Below are positions 9,231 through 9,664 of a stretch of 9,664 bases of DNA, piece after piece. This DNA comes from an uncultured Micrococcales bacterium (GTDB taxonomy: Bacteria; Actinomycetota; Actinomycetes; Actinomycetales; Microbacteriaceae). Every line of letters starts with the position of its first letter. The first letter of the stretch is position 1. The notes under the pieces were generated by a model. The model saw only the letters and a list, made by a program, of their open reading frames with translations. It was not told where the DNA came from and searched no databases. The stretch spans positions 1 through 9,664 of the forward strand of contig CAIYOE010000258.1 in assembly GCA_903927775.1 (NCBI GenBank). The letters are read 5' to 3'. The position numbers were made by a program, and so were the translations under genes.

Positions 9231-9274
9231 GCGCCTTAGGCGCATTTGGGGCTTGGGCTGCCTCGTGGCCGAGG
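9231..9274. repeat. two short inverted repeats between convergent genes
   Basis: GCGCC (9231-9235) and GGCGC (9239-9243) are separated by TTA, and CCTCG (9261-9265) pairs with CGAGG (9270-9274) around TGGC. The second lies directly after the adenosyltransferase stop codon on the - strand. Neither has a following T-run on either strand. They may fold at the 3' end of the - strand mRNA; no function can be assigned. Confidence 0.4.
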
Positions 9275-9664
9275 TTACTCCAGGCGCTTAGCCTTGGCAT
9301 CCTTGCGGGTCTCGGGTGCCTCGCGGCGGTTAGCAGCTGGAACCCACTTGACGTCTCCGCCGTGCTTTACGTTTGCGTAGCGAGCCATCACGAACAGCAA
9401 ATCGCTTAGTCGGTTAAGGTAACGAACCGCAGCGATGTTAACTCCGCCGTTTGGCTGACCCTTCTTGGCTGGCTCAGTTCCGTATGCCTCGATGGCGTGC
9501 CAAGCGGCGCGCTCGGCACGGCGCACTACGGTGCGGGCCAGGTGAAGACCAGCAGCAAGACCGGAACCGCCAGGAAGAATAAACGAATCCAGGTTTGGAA
9601 GGTCCTTGTTGTAGTGGTCAATCGCAGCTTCTAGGGCATCAATCCACTCGTCTCCAACACGTAG
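9275..9664 (-). CDS. PduO-type ATP:cob(I)alamin adenosyltransferase, 5' end outside window
   Basis: The enzyme transfers adenosyl from ATP to cob(I)alamin to make coenzyme B12 in the cytoplasm. The frame is open to the window edge, giving 129 C-terminal residues of a family usually near 190 aa. The N-terminal ATP-binding motif is therefore not visible. Seen in order are FILPGGSGLAAGLHLART, the active-site RRAER (visible residues 48-52), RYLNRLSDLLFVMARYAN (81-98) and a GDVKWVP segment, then a basic tail ending KAKRLE. Human MMAB has the equivalent RRAER and FLNRLSD motifs. Between them this protein has about 12 extra residues, rich in Gly, Lys and Pro (bases about 9443-9481). It converges on the atp operon, as in mycobacteria, where a PduO-type gene also lies downstream of atpC. 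No corrinoid biosynthesis gene is visible here. Confidence 0.93.
   Translation of the reverse strand, partial: LRVGDEWIDALEAAIDHYNKDLPNLDSFILPGGSGLAAGLHLARTVVRRAERAAWHAIEAYGTEPAKKGQPNGGVNIAAVRYLNRLSDLLFVMARYANVKHGGDVKWVPAANRREAPETRKDAKAKRLE

Noticed and set aside
9200..9409. Open frame on the + strand beginning in the terminator
   Set aside because: It starts inside the terminator stem, runs antisense through the well-supported adenosyltransferase gene, has no ribosome binding site and no protein-like motif.

Overview
The window is a chromosomal housekeeping region from a Gram-positive actinobacterium, most likely of the Microbacteriaceae. Three things point there. The gene order (threonylcarbamoyl-AMP synthase, wecA, a small AtpI-like membrane protein, atpBEFHAGDC, then a convergent PduO-type cobalamin adenosyltransferase) is the classic actinobacterial arrangement, also known from mycobacteria. 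The F1 delta subunit is long (267 aa). The epsilon subunit is very short (87 aa). Moderate GC content and abundant CTA/CTT leucine codons in parts of the atp cluster suggest a lineage with less GC than most of the family, such as small aquatic forms. That last placement is inference.

Layout, left to right. Positions 1-2167 hold three tightly coupled + strand genes. The first is the 3' part of a TsaC/YwlC-type tRNA t6A biosynthesis gene. It shares one base with a wecA-like GlcNAc-1-phosphate transferase gene, which overlaps a 136-residue four-helix membrane protein gene by 4 bases. Positions 2168-2319 are a 152-bp gap with a plausible promoter, two inverted repeats that could fold in a leader RNA, and a clear ribosome binding site for a TTG start. 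Positions 2320-9173 are the complete eight-gene F1Fo ATP synthase operon in the order a, c, b, delta, alpha, gamma, beta, epsilon. A perfect 12-bp stem terminator follows at 9186-9213. From 9275 to the right edge, on the - strand, lies the C-terminal part of an ATP:cob(I)alamin adenosyltransferase, so transcription converges on the terminator.

How the genes work together. AtpB (a), AtpE (c) and AtpF (b) form the membrane Fo sector. AtpH (delta), AtpA, AtpG, AtpD and AtpC form the stalk connection and catalytic F1. All motifs needed for catalysis and proton translocation are intact: both P-loops, the alpha arginine finger, the beta catalytic glutamate, the a-subunit arginine and the c-subunit glutamate. 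The c-ring lacks the sodium ligands, so H+ coupling is inferred. The upstream genes (tRNA modification, cell-wall glycan priming) are linked by conserved gene order rather than by pathway.

I found no mobile element, CRISPR array, RNA gene or unknown system. The points worth a second look are modest: a folded leader before atpB, a hairpin-plus-strong-RBS arrangement before atpE, a domain-truncated epsilon, a Glu/His exchange in subunit a, uneven leucine-codon and CTAG use, and an insertion in the adenosyltransferase.
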